A DNA stretch of 13,291 nt, taken from positions 1 through 13,291 of the forward strand of contig JAKDMR010000024.1 in the NCBI GenBank assembly GCA_030452275.1, given 5' to 3'. The stretch comes from Candidatus Nitrosocosmicus sp. (GTDB lineage: Archaea; Thermoproteota; Nitrososphaeria; Nitrososphaerales; Nitrososphaeraceae). The notes beneath the pieces were generated by a model. It did not search any database. It worked only from the letters and a program-made list of their open reading frames with translations, and was not told the DNA's origin. This document shows, piece after piece, positions 6,934-13,291 of this stretch; the stretch's first letter is position 1, and every line of letters begins with the position of its first letter. The translations under genes were made by a program, and so were the position numbers.

Positions 6934-7304
6934 CGACTAACTATTGCTATTAATTATGGCAATTGATTCAACATTTATCACCATTACTAGGGGATGAATA
7001 AGTTTTACATTGAATTTAATCGGTAAAAAGGGTTTTTTGATTCAGTCTACAAATGTTAGATTAGAGGAAAAAGATGCAATTCCATCGAATAGGTAGCAAA
7101 TGTTAATATTCAATTCAATCAATTCGATTCCTTTTCATGCAGCTTAAACATAACAGTTTATGAAAGCCAATTAATAACATAATATTAACCACTTGAATAT
7201 TACCTTAAGCATAAATTGCAATGAAGGACTTTGGACTGTTTTACACAGGTCAATCATGAACTTGGTTTTTTGTTCTCGTTATTTTCGTGTATTGGCTGTT
7301 AATG

Positions 7305-7727
7305 CTATGACGACGATGTTCTGAAAAGCTTTGAAAAGAAACCACTAATCGACGGCATTATTTTTTCCATGATTAAATTATCAAAATCATCGGTATGTGG
7401 ATCTAATGTAAAGATCAAGAGATATTCTAATCTATTTTTTTGATTTGTTATTGGTATTGTAATCCGCAAAATTTTTTCATAAAGAGAACAGGTATAATTT
7501 AGTTTTCCAAGTATATCTTGCCATCTTAACCTAGTATACTGTCTGGTAGAGGCAGTGATAGCATATTGCTCAGTTTCTTCATCGCTTAAAAGTGGAATTA
7601 TTCCTTTACGTTCTGCAGTAGTAATGATTATTCCATGCTTGTCAGCAACCCCAATGAATCGTATTCTCGAATCGATTTCCACAATTTCATTGCAAAGGTT
7701 TTTGAATTCGGTAACATATTTTTCCAT
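7305..7727 (-). CDS. DUF6659-like thaumarchaeal protein
   Basis: The function is unknown. The 140-residue cytoplasmic protein has the pattern I associate with a small family common in Thaumarchaeota (DUF6659-like): a helical start (EFKNLCNEIVEID), then IRFIGVADKHGIII at 22-35, ERKGIIPLLSDEE at 39-51, a conserved RQYTRLRW stretch, a YEKILRITIPI strand near 84-94, and a hydrophobic strand LEYLLIFTLDPH. The order of a helix, strands and a central helix suggests a profilin or roadblock-like sensor fold, but this is only an impression. There is no membrane helix and no catalytic motif. It follows the DUF504-like gene in the same direction by 36 bases. The ATG start at 7727 is unambiguous. The family assignment is from memory and not checked. 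Confidence 0.7.
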   Translation of the reverse strand: MEKYVTEFKNLCNEIVEIDSRIRFIGVADKHGIIITTAERKGIIPLLSDEETEQYAITASTRQYTRLRWQDILGKLNYTCSLYEKILRITIPITNQKNRLEYLLIFTLDPHTDDFDNLIMEKIMPSISGFFSKLFRTSSS

Positions 7728-7763
7728 GATTGATTATTATTGGTGTTTCAACAATGTATTATT

Positions 7764-7976
7764 TTAATTTTTTTCATACAGTATTTGTCCCTTTAGTTCA
7801 ATTTTTGTTATCCTTGAAGCTGGGATTGTTTGAAAATTTTCGGACATTAAAATGAAATCGGACAAGGTAATTTGTTTATAATCTTCGTAATCCCTATATG
7901 TTACAAGATACGAGGAAGCATCATCTGCATAGAGTGCTTTACTGATAATTTCTTCTAATTTACCCTTCTTAGCCAT
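7764..7976 (-). CDS. MJ1316/DUF504-like small protein (UPF0248 type)
   Basis: The 70-residue protein resembles the DUF504/UPF0248 family, now linked to recognition of RNA 2',3'-cyclic phosphate ends (MJ1316 domain). Points of similarity are KLEEIISKALYADDASSYLVTYRDYEDYKQITLSDF in segments, and the closing IPASRITKIELKGQILYEKN, which parallels the family's IPxHRIxxIxxDGxVxWxR. The usual His before the Arg is Ala-Ser here, and the terminal Trp is Tyr, so it is a divergent member. ATG 7976 is preferred: TATATA at 8001-8006 is about 27 bases upstream. A TTG at 7985 would add three residues. It is followed by the DUF6659-like gene. The RNA-end role is inferred from the family only. Confidence 0.65.
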   Translation of the reverse strand: MAKKGKLEEIISKALYADDASSYLVTYRDYEDYKQITLSDFILMSENFQTIPASRITKIELKGQILYEKN

Positions 7977-8365
7977 TAATTGCAATTTATTTACATATCA
8001 TATATACGCCATCAAACGGTTGATCATTAATCATACTAGCCAAAATAATCATACAAATCAATAGATTTGGATTAATTTGAAAATGTTTTCTCGGCATATT
8101 ATGTTTTCACCTGATCTGTGTTGAGTACACGGATGTATGATTATATACGATTACGGGTAGGCTTTTTATAACCTGTCGTATTGGTTAGTTCTAATCAAAT
8201 CCATGTTATGTGTTTTTAATGGCATAAAAGTAGTGAACTATAGATTCAATGCTTCACAACCGAAGTTAACCAGTTCTGAAATTAACAATAACATATTTAT
8301 TTCAATAACAAATTTTCAAAAGTTTTAATATTGAACTTCGAGGTAATGTAATAGGCAAGCTTAGT
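7977..8365. other. Divergent intergenic region before the MinD-like gene
   Basis: The left end carries the promoter of the minus-strand DUF504-like gene. A TTTTAATATT element at 8323-8332 may be the TATA region of the MinD-like gene, with a short leader. A 41-codon plus-strand frame (8203-8328) has no recognisable features and is probably chance. I see no RNA gene. Confidence 0.4.
8001..8006 (-). promoter_or_regulatory. TATA box of the DUF504-like gene
   Basis: TATATA is centred about 27 bases before the ATG at 7976 on the minus strand, the normal leaderless spacing, and helps to choose this start over the TTG at 7985. Confidence 0.5.
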
Positions 8366-9205
8366 ATGACTCACTGTATAGCAATACATTCCTATAAGGG
8401 AGGCACTGGTAAGACCACCATAGCTGCAAATACCGCAGCATTACTTGTAAAAATGGGGAAAAAGGTTGCCATACTAGATTTAGATGTCTATGCACCCAGT
8501 TTACATAATTATTTTAAGATAAATCCAAAAAAATGGATAAACGACTTTTTGGATAATAATGCAGATATTTATGAATCAATAATTGATATGACTGAAATTC
8601 TTTTTAAAGATGACCAAAAGCAGAACAATTTTACAGGGAGACTCTATACAGGATTCTCTAATCCCAGCAGAGACGCGATATTTAAATTTGAAATGGGTAA
8701 TGGAACAGACTATTGGAAAAAACAGTTTAGGAAATTAGTTTTTCTTAGAGAACAAATTATTACCAAGCTCGATACAGATTATATCATAATTGATACGAGT
8801 CCAGGGATAAGACATTGGTCCATTAATGCCCTATCAATAGCTGACAAATTAATACTTACTATGAAAATGGATGATTTGGACATTGAAGGAACTAAAAAAC
8901 TGTTGTTTGAAATTTATACAACATTTGTACGATTTGGTGCTATTTCTTATATATTGCTCAATAGGATATCAGGATATTGTATTCCGGCTACTACATCCGA
9001 TTCAAATATCGAAGAAAACCAAGATCATAAGAAAGTTTTGGAAGAACTTCATGCCGTTACAGGTGCAAACTCTCTTTCTCCATTACCATGTTATTGCGAC
9101 ATACAATTTAGTCCTAGAGAGTTTTTGACAGTAATTAACAATCCAAATCATCCATTTTCTTTAAAATTAAGAAGCATAATAAGCGAAATGACAAATGATA
9201 CTTAG
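8366..9205 (+). CDS. MinD/ParA-type P-loop ATPase
   Basis: A deviant Walker-A ATPase of the SIMIBI class, whose members position or partition cell components or insert cofactors. Visible motifs in the 279 residues are KGGTGKTT at 11-18 (signature K11 and K16), switch I AILDLDVYAPS at 35-45, Walker B IIIDTSPG at 140-147, and a conserved NR at 199-200 (LLNRISG). The end lacks an obvious amphipathic MinD membrane-targeting helix. Residues 52-130, rich in aromatic and charged residues (INDFLD, FTGRLYTGFSNPSRD), are an insertion between switch I and Walker B larger than in minimal ParA/MinD. Two Cys pairs of the Mrp/NBP35 type are not present. It precedes a membrane-anchored protein gene by 53 bases in the same direction, a possible partner. 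The specific cargo is unknown. Confidence 0.85.
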   Translation: MTHCIAIHSYKGGTGKTTIAANTAALLVKMGKKVAILDLDVYAPSLHNYFKINPKKWINDFLDNNADIYESIIDMTEILFKDDQKQNNFTGRLYTGFSNPSRDAIFKFEMGNGTDYWKKQFRKLVFLREQIITKLDTDYIIIDTSPGIRHWSINALSIADKLILTMKMDDLDIEGTKKLLFEIYTTFVRFGAISYILLNRISGYCIPATTSDSNIEENQDHKKVLEELHAVTGANSLSPLPCYCDIQFSPREFLTVINNPNHPFSLKLRSIISEMTNDT

Positions 9206-9258
9206 AATAACAAATATTAATTTTAAATTAGAGGTCATATCAGTAGAATTACAATAGA

Positions 9259-9888
9259 ATGAGCAAGAAGAAAAAGAATTCAGATATTGATGGTAACAAG
9301 AATAACACTTCTAACAAGAATGATAATAACGATAATAGTTATTTTGCAAGAGGTCGTAAGAAAAGAAAACAATATTTAAAAATAATAGTTCCTGTTGTTG
9401 TTGGGATAGCAGCTCTTGCGATTGTGTTAGCAATATTTTTTCCCAGTGAAAATGTAGCAGCCAAATATGGTGCTCTAGGATCAGCACACGAGCATGCAGC
9501 ATTATTGATCAACCTAAATGGTACAAACTTGGACCTAGCACAACAAAAATACATGGTGAGGTCTAACTATATTCATGTAGAAAGCTACAATGGCACGCTA
9601 GATGGAACAACAATCCATAAACACTCATCTAATGTTCCAATGGGTGAATTCCTTAAGAGTATTAGAATGGACGCTTCCGATGAATGTTTCGTTACAGATA
9701 GTAACCAGCGCTTCTGCGATAACGACCAATATGGACTAAGTTTCTATGTTAATGGTAATGAAACTCAAGACATAATGAGCTATGTAATAAACGATGACGA
9801 CAGAATATTGATAACATATGGAAAGGAAAATACAACTGAGACAAATAGACAACTACAAGAATTAGACAGTCTTCCAATCAATAAATAA
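9259..9888 (+). CDS. Membrane-anchored extracellular protein with His-x-His motifs and a Cys pair
   Basis: I know similar proteins as conserved hypotheticals in Thaumarchaeota but not a proven function. The 209 residues start with a Lys/Asn/Asp-rich, low-complexity cytoplasmic tail (1-38), ending in GRKKRK, then one membrane helix (about 41-61) and an extracellular domain (about 70-190). That domain has H77-E-H79, H106-V-E, H120-K-H122, and C143 and C153 spaced ten apart (ECFVTDSNQRFCDN), followed by LSFYVNG and DDRILITYG at 180-188. The His cluster suggests metal binding and the Cys pair a disulfide, both inferences. Positive charges before the helix and sequons after it (NGT, NET, NTT) support an outside domain. 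It lies 53 bases downstream of the MinD-like gene, in the same direction. Confidence 0.78.
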   Translation: MSKKKKNSDIDGNKNNTSNKNDNNDNSYFARGRKKRKQYLKIIVPVVVGIAALAIVLAIFFPSENVAAKYGALGSAHEHAALLINLNGTNLDLAQQKYMVRSNYIHVESYNGTLDGTTIHKHSSNVPMGEFLKSIRMDASDECFVTDSNQRFCDNDQYGLSFYVNGNETQDIMSYVINDDDRILITYGKENTTETNRQLQELDSLPINK

Positions 9889-9992
9889 TAATTATCTCAA
9901 TCTCCATTTTTTATTAGGATATTTAGCTTATTCATTGGAAAGTAAAATGATAGTCATCTTATCAATTCAATTCAACTGGAAGTGTAGGATTA

Positions 9993-10772
9993 TTACCCCA
10001 TTCTCCCCAAGAACCAAGAACCTAGGTACATTCTTACATTTGGATATCCAAGTTGTTTAAGAGCAAGATAAGTATTTGCAGCCCGGTAACCACCTTGACA
10101 ATATGTTATAACTTCTGTTTCTTTTGATATGAAGGAATATAACCTTTCCAAAGCGTCAAATTTCAAGAATTTCTCATTGCTAAGATTATTTGACCACTCA
10201 ACATTAACGGATTTAGGTATATGGCCCCGGTGAAAAGCACGAGCAACAGATCCGTTGTATTCGGCCTGGGAACGGCAGTCAACAATTATCGTATGCTGTG
10301 AATTTTCCTCCACACAGTTTTTTACATATTCTAAATCAGCTAATACAGCACTATTCGTATAAAAATTGAATGATGAATGTGAATATTGATTTGTCTTCAT
10401 TTCAACTGGATATGTATGTTTTGACCAGTTTTCAAACCCACCGTCTAATATAAATGAATCAAGATGAGAGAAATAATTCAGTAGCCAAACACCCCGGGAA
10501 GCAGTAGGACCTGAAATATTATCATAAAAAATAACTCTATTTGATGGATTAATGCCTAGATAATTTAATAGTAAACCCGTTTGTTTTTCAAATTGCAAAA
10601 TTCCCATTGTAGAGGTATCAAACCAATGGAAATGCATCAAATCGATATTAATGGCCCCAGGAATATGACCCTTAGTATACTCAGCGAATGATCGAGTGTC
10701 AACAAGTATCAAATCAGAGGGTTGACCCTGGAGTAAATCAAGTAAAGATTCACCATTTATAACGGTGTTCAA
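9993..10772 (-). CDS. Two-domain rhodanese-type sulfurtransferase with frameshifted C-terminus
   Basis: Thiosulfate or 3-mercaptopyruvate sulfurtransferase, moving sulfur to cyanide or thiols. Domain 1 (about 5-122) keeps VDTRSFAEYTKGHIPGA but has D84 in place of the catalytic Cys, as usual for the structural domain. Domain 2 (about 144-259) has DCRSQAEY, RGHIP and the active loop YCQGGYR with C225. The C-terminus as read is GSWFLGRMG and stop; an exact 7-bp tandem duplication (10009-10022) shifts the frame. Removing one copy gives GSWGEWGNNPTLPVELN and a TGA at 9962-9964, the family's normal ending. Start is TTG (no earlier ATG; first ATG is codon 46), with CTATAAGA about 23 bases upstream. 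The catalytic part is intact, so partial activity is possible. Confidence 0.88.
   Translation of the reverse strand: MNTVINGESLLDLLQGQPSDLILVDTRSFAEYTKGHIPGAINIDLMHFHWFDTSTMGILQFEKQTGLLLNYLGINPSNRVIFYDNISGPTASRGVWLLNYFSHLDSFILDGGFENWSKHTYPVEMKTNQYSHSSFNFYTNSAVLADLEYVKNCVEENSQHTIIVDCRSQAEYNGSVARAFHRGHIPKSVNVEWSNNLSNEKFLKFDALERLYSFISKETEVITYCQGGYRAANTYLALKQLGYPNVRMYLGSWFLGRMG
10009..10022. repeat. 7-bp tandem duplication AAGAACC x2 causing a frameshift
   Basis: AAGAACC occurs twice in direct contact (10009-10015 and 10016-10022) inside the sulfurtransferase gene. One copy would keep the frame for the conserved ending GSWGEWG; two copies shift it and stop the protein at 9993. Confidence 0.75.
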
Positions 10773-10790
10773 GGACCTAAGTATACATAA

Positions 10791-10798
10791 TCTTATAG
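10791..10798 (-). promoter_or_regulatory. TATA-like box of the sulfurtransferase gene
   Basis: CTATAAGA on the minus strand lies about 20-26 bases before the TTG at 10772, supporting a leaderless TTG start. It sits in the region shared with the divergent plus-strand gene. Confidence 0.4.
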
Positions 10799-10876
10799 AT
10801 AATGCTTTCTAGAAGCCCAAAGATAAATTTGAAAAAGTTTTTAATAAAAAGTACTAGAATACATAACGGGCAAGAA

Positions 10877-11314
10877 ATGGCAAGAAAAGCGGCAAAGGCA
10901 AAATCTGAGGAGAATGGTCTTCCCGAATGGGCTGACAATGAACTGAAAAATGCAAATTTTCAAATATTAGACACGATTAATAGAACAGGTTATTTTCTAG
11001 ACATCAATGAACAAACCAAAAAAGCAGATATCCAGCTCTACGAATCACTACCCGACGGTAGAACAATAATTGAAGAAATCGATTTAGTAGATGATTTGAA
11101 GGTTTCAGAACTTATGAAAGGTTTTGTATATGAGTATAAAATCAAAATATCAAAAGCCAAACTAAGTGATCAGTTATGTGAATTATTAAAAACCAAGTAT
11201 CAAATCGATATGGATGAGATTTTTAAATTTGATTTGGAGAGTGCACAAATGATGGATGTAGAATCAGATTTTGATCCAAATAAGAAGGACAAAGATGAAG
11301 ATGAAGAGGAATAA
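10877..11314 (+). CDS. Conserved-looking hypothetical protein with an acidic C-terminal tail
   Basis: I do not recognise this family. From ATG 10877 it has 145 residues: a basic start (MARKAAKAKS), PEWADNELKNANFQILDTINRTGYFLDINEQTKK in segments (about 16-50), then alternating charged strands and helices, a YEYKIKISKAKLSDQLCELL segment and an acidic tail (DVESDFDPNKKDKDEDEEE) at the end. No membrane helix or signal peptide. The basic start and acidic tail recall proteins that bind nucleic acid or ribosomal partners, but this is only an impression. A longer frame from ATG 10802 would add 25 residues (LSRSPKINLKKFLIK...) overlapping the sulfurtransferase promoter; TTTTTAATAAAAA at about 10838-10850 is placed to serve 10877, so I prefer the shorter form. 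It converges with the SDR gene, with ten bases between stops. Confidence 0.7.
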   Translation: MARKAAKAKSEENGLPEWADNELKNANFQILDTINRTGYFLDINEQTKKADIQLYESLPDGRTIIEEIDLVDDLKVSELMKGFVYEYKIKISKAKLSDQLCELLKTKYQIDMDEIFKFDLESAQMMDVESDFDPNKKDKDEDEEE

Positions 11315-11324
11315 TAAATTCAAT

Positions 11325-12128
11325 TCAGCCAAGATTTTTACGAAATTGGCTCTCAATAATTGAATCAATTATCACAGGAAAACAACCTTTGAACGGTACG
11401 GACAATCCAGCTATGGTGGGTACAAAAATTTGAAATGAATTAGATGTTAATGAGTTTAATACCGCCTTGGAAACCGTTTCCGGATTTAGCATATATTTCA
11501 TTGGGGTTTTATTATTAAAATATTCATTATTAAAAAAATTGGTCTTTACACCTATTGGACTAATAACAGATATCTTTACGCCTGTTTTTCGTAATTCACG
11601 GCGTAAGGACTCAGAAAAACCCAACATGGCAAATTTTGATCCACAGTATGCGGCCATCCCAGGTATACCAAAACTGCCAGCTAAGGAGGCAATATTAATT
11701 ATATGACCACTATTTCTCCTAATCATTGAATCAAGAAAAATTTTTGTAAAATAAATCATGCCAAAATAATTAGTGAAACTGACTTTTTCAATTTCCTCAA
11801 TGGATGTTTTTTCAACCTTCCCAAATATACCAATCCCTGCATTATTGATTAAAACATCAATGTACCCATATCGTTTGAGTATCAGATCACCAACGCGCTT
11901 AACTTCTTCTTTTTTGGACACATCACAACTTAGCGGCAGTATTTCAATATCCCTTTCCTTCATAGATACGATAGAATCATTCAGTCTATCAATATTTCTG
12001 GCAATTAGAATCAAGGACTTCAAACCAAATTGTGAAAAATCACTTGCGACGCATCTACCTATTCCACTCGATGCACCAGTAATAAGGACTATCTTGTTTT
12101 TTAGTAGGTCTGTTAACATCTTCACCAT
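11325..12128 (-). CDS. Short-chain dehydrogenase/reductase (SDR family)
   Basis: A classical SDR of 267 residues, a NAD(P)-dependent oxidoreductase acting on an unknown alcohol or ketone. Visible motifs: TGASSGIG at 17-24 (cofactor loop), CDV at 68-70, NNAG at 95-98, and the catalytic tetrad N120, S148 (NIASLAG), Y161 and K165 (YCGSK). R44 after the second strand (LIARN) suggests NADP(H) preference. The C-terminal 40 residues (SVPFKGCFPVIID) include a hydrophobic stretch typical of SDR7C-like enzymes that may touch the membrane. The ATG at 12128 has TTTTAAATA about 25 bases upstream; M4 is a second possible start. Downstream of the UPF0104-type gene by 33 bases in the same direction, but with its own promoter. 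Substrate unknown. Confidence 0.88.
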   Translation of the reverse strand: MVKMLTDLLKNKIVLITGASSGIGRCVASDFSQFGLKSLILIARNIDRLNDSIVSMKERDIEILPLSCDVSKKEEVKRVGDLILKRYGYIDVLINNAGIGIFGKVEKTSIEEIEKVSFTNYFGMIYFTKIFLDSMIRRNSGHIINIASLAGSFGIPGMAAYCGSKFAMLGFSESLRRELRKTGVKISVISPIGVKTNFFNNEYFNNKTPMKYMLNPETVSKAVLNSLTSNSFQIFVPTIAGLSVPFKGCFPVIIDSIIESQFRKNLG

Positions 12129-12147
12129 ATAAAAAAGAAATAATCAA

Positions 12148-12158
12148 TATTTAAAATA
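12148..12158 (-). promoter_or_regulatory. TATA box of the SDR gene
   Basis: TATTTTAAATA-like sequence on the minus strand is centred about 25 bases before the ATG at 12128. It lies in the 33-base gap after the UPF0104-type gene and partly over its last codons' flank, so the SDR gene can be transcribed alone. Confidence 0.5.
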
Positions 12159-12161
12159 CTA

Positions 12162-13223
12162 TCAATCAACTCTACTATCAGCTGTAGCGGAAGATGGGGA
12201 GGTAGATTTTGAATAATTAGTTCCCAATGCTAACCTCATCAATGCAATCCACATTATTACTAACGGCAAATAGTAGGAAGCAATCCTCCATGCAATTATG
12301 ACGTTTAATTGATTGATATCATTTACTATGTTACCAATTTGAGAAATGTCATTCAGTTGATTGATATATGCCCATAATCCCCATTCAGCTAAACCTGAAC
12401 CCCCTATTGTGATGGGAAGGGTGCCCAAAATTGTAGAAGAAGCCGTAGCCATAAATGACAAAAATAGACCTATGTAAATATCTACAGAATGTGTTAAAAC
12501 TAGAAATGAAAGACCTTGGAAAATAAATGCGACCACTGTAATTGCAATGCCCACGGAAAAAATTTTTACAGATTTAAATGAACTGAAGTTTTCTCTACTC
12601 ATTATGCACAAATCATCCAATGCTTTATTAACAGAATTGATCCCCCGTTGAGCTTTTTGTTCTGAAATAAATTTTTTCACCAATTTTAAAGAAAATGAAG
12701 GTAATCGGATATTTTTTTTTGCTGAATATATCAAGATAAAAAACCAGAATCCAAGTGTAGGGGCAGCGATCGCAATAATTAACAGACCAATAAACATGGA
12801 GCCGTTAGCTATTGCAACAAATCCAGCGATAAAAGCTAAAATCGTACCAACAAATACATCAGCAATAATTTCCATGGTAGTAACCCATGCCGCTCGTCCC
12901 GCTGGCACACCACTCTTAGTTAAAAAAGCAATTCGAACTAGTTCGCCTCCGATATAAGAAGGAGTGGTTTGAGTTACAAATTCTCCGGCTAACCTGGCAA
13001 AAATAATTTTCCAAAATGAACTGACATTCTTTCCAATAAATTTTCGAACAAAATAATAAAACCTAATTGCTTGAAGAAAAATTCTTATCATTGTTGCGAG
13101 AAAAGAAAGTAAAAAAGGGATAATGCCTACAGATAAAACATCATTTAGCGAAACAGGAGTAAATAGAAAAATAAGCATTATAGGTATAACACTTACAAGA
13201 ATGAAAATTATTCGCCAATTCAA
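12162..13223 (-). CDS. Multi-pass membrane protein of the UPF0104 / LPG-synthase-TM family
   Basis: A 353-residue protein with about seven or eight membrane helices. Family members are thought to flip or transfer lipid-linked molecules; archaeal relatives include AglD-neighbour proteins, but the substrate here is unknown. Characteristic motifs are TQTTPSYIGGELVRIAFLTKSG (in two parts, about 84-105), the following VTTMEIIADV (114-123), and TLPITIGGSGLAEWG (268-282), matching the family's PGxxGE and PxxxGGxGxxE patterns. A charged cytoplasmic stretch (about 167-220) splits the helices, and the C-terminal tail (335-353) is Ser/Thr-rich. Residues 287-307 repeat INQLND and NDINQLN around a short loop. 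The start is TTG (upstream TGA three codons back; next ATG is codon 16 inside helix 1), with TTATATT about 30 bases upstream. Confidence 0.82.
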   Translation of the reverse strand: MNWRIIFILVSVIPIMLIFLFTPVSLNDVLSVGIIPFLLSFLATMIRIFLQAIRFYYFVRKFIGKNVSSFWKIIFARLAGEFVTQTTPSYIGGELVRIAFLTKSGVPAGRAAWVTTMEIIADVFVGTILAFIAGFVAIANGSMFIGLLIIAIAAPTLGFWFFILIYSAKKNIRLPSFSLKLVKKFISEQKAQRGINSVNKALDDLCIMSRENFSSFKSVKIFSVGIAITVVAFIFQGLSFLVLTHSVDIYIGLFLSFMATASSTILGTLPITIGGSGLAEWGLWAYINQLNDISQIGNIVNDINQLNVIIAWRIASYYLPLVIMWIALMRLALGTNYSKSTSPSSATADSRVD

Positions 13224-13250
13224 GGTATATCAACTAGTTCAAAAGAAGGA

Positions 13251-13256
13251 ATATAA
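13251..13256 (-). promoter_or_regulatory. TATA-like box of the UPF0104-type gene
   Basis: TTATAT on the minus strand is centred about 30 bases before the TTG at 13223. It supports this TTG as the start. Nothing else is visible between here and the end of the window. Confidence 0.4.
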
Positions 13257-13291
13257 TAATCATACAAGTATAACAATAAAATTAGAATAGC

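Larger units (their letters stand above)
6778..7304. other. 527-base region without a clear gene
   Basis: No open frame with a recognisable domain is present. It holds the promoter of the folP-like gene, the inverted repeat at 6866-6930 with TATA-like sequences in both arms, and a plus-strand micro-frame from ATG 6956 that stops after 13 codons (TGA 6995-6997) and then stays open to TAG 7094-7096. The part from 7097 to 7304 contains only AT-rich sequence and stops in all frames, apart from trivial frames such as a 12-codon one at about 7221. Confidence 0.45.

Noticed and set aside
8203..8328. 41-codon plus-strand frame upstream of the MinD-like gene
   Set aside because: No recognisable features and no TATA box at leaderless spacing (nearest about 36-40 bases upstream); frames of this size are common in AT-rich DNA.
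3712..8338. 15-bp exact repeat TTTAATATTGAACTT at 3712-3726 and 8324-8338
   Set aside because: About one such match is expected by chance in 13 kb of AT-rich DNA, and the contexts (after dph2, before the MinD-like gene) differ.

Overview
The window is AT-rich DNA (G+C near one third by eye). It looks like a chromosomal segment from an ammonia-oxidising archaeon of the Nitrososphaeria (Thaumarchaeota), most like the soil group that includes Nitrososphaera and Nitrosocosmicus. The reasons are an archaeal Csl4 exosome subunit, an archaeal-type Dph2, several small protein families I know mainly from Thaumarchaeota, and promoters with a TATA-like box about 23-30 bases before the start codon and no Shine-Dalgarno site, as expected for leaderless archaeal mRNAs. 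The genus is an inference. I found no tRNA, rRNA, CRISPR array, insertion sequence or phage gene.

Layout. Positions 1-659 hold no convincing gene. At 660-1445 (-) is an exported CopC-domain protein, and divergent from it at 1657/1705-2271 (+) is a secreted protein of unknown function whose signal peptide is cut by an in-frame TAG. dph2 (diphthamide on elongation factor 2) follows at 2640-3677 (+), then a two-helix membrane protein at 3934-4398 (+). A minus-strand cluster reads folP-like (6777-5914), csl4 (5855-5229), pheA (5232-4402); csl4 and pheA overlap by four bases. After a 527-base gap comes a second minus-strand pair: an MJ1316/DUF504-like protein (7976-7764) and a DUF6659-like protein (7727-7305). 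Pointing right from there are a MinD/ParA-type ATPase (8366-9205) and a membrane-anchored His/Cys-containing extracellular protein (9259-9888). Then come a two-domain rhodanese sulfurtransferase (10772-9993, -), an acidic-tailed hypothetical protein (10877-11314, +), a short-chain dehydrogenase (12128-11325, -) and a UPF0104-type multi-pass membrane protein (13223-12162, -).

The genes are mostly housekeeping or lineage-specific: translation-factor modification, RNA decay, phenylalanine and pterin metabolism, sulfur transfer and envelope proteins. I do not see one new multi-gene system. The most noteworthy points are two small lesions that the gene calls hide. One is the amber codon inside the signal peptide at 1702-1704. 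The other is an exact 7-bp tandem duplication at 10009-10022 that shifts the frame of the sulfurtransferase and replaces its conserved GSWGEWG C-terminus. Other points are repeated use of TTG start codons, a CopC-YtkA fusion lacking the CopD membrane part, a folP-like protein with changed loop-2 residues, and a 12-bp inverted repeat that places TATA-like boxes back to back in the 527-base gap.
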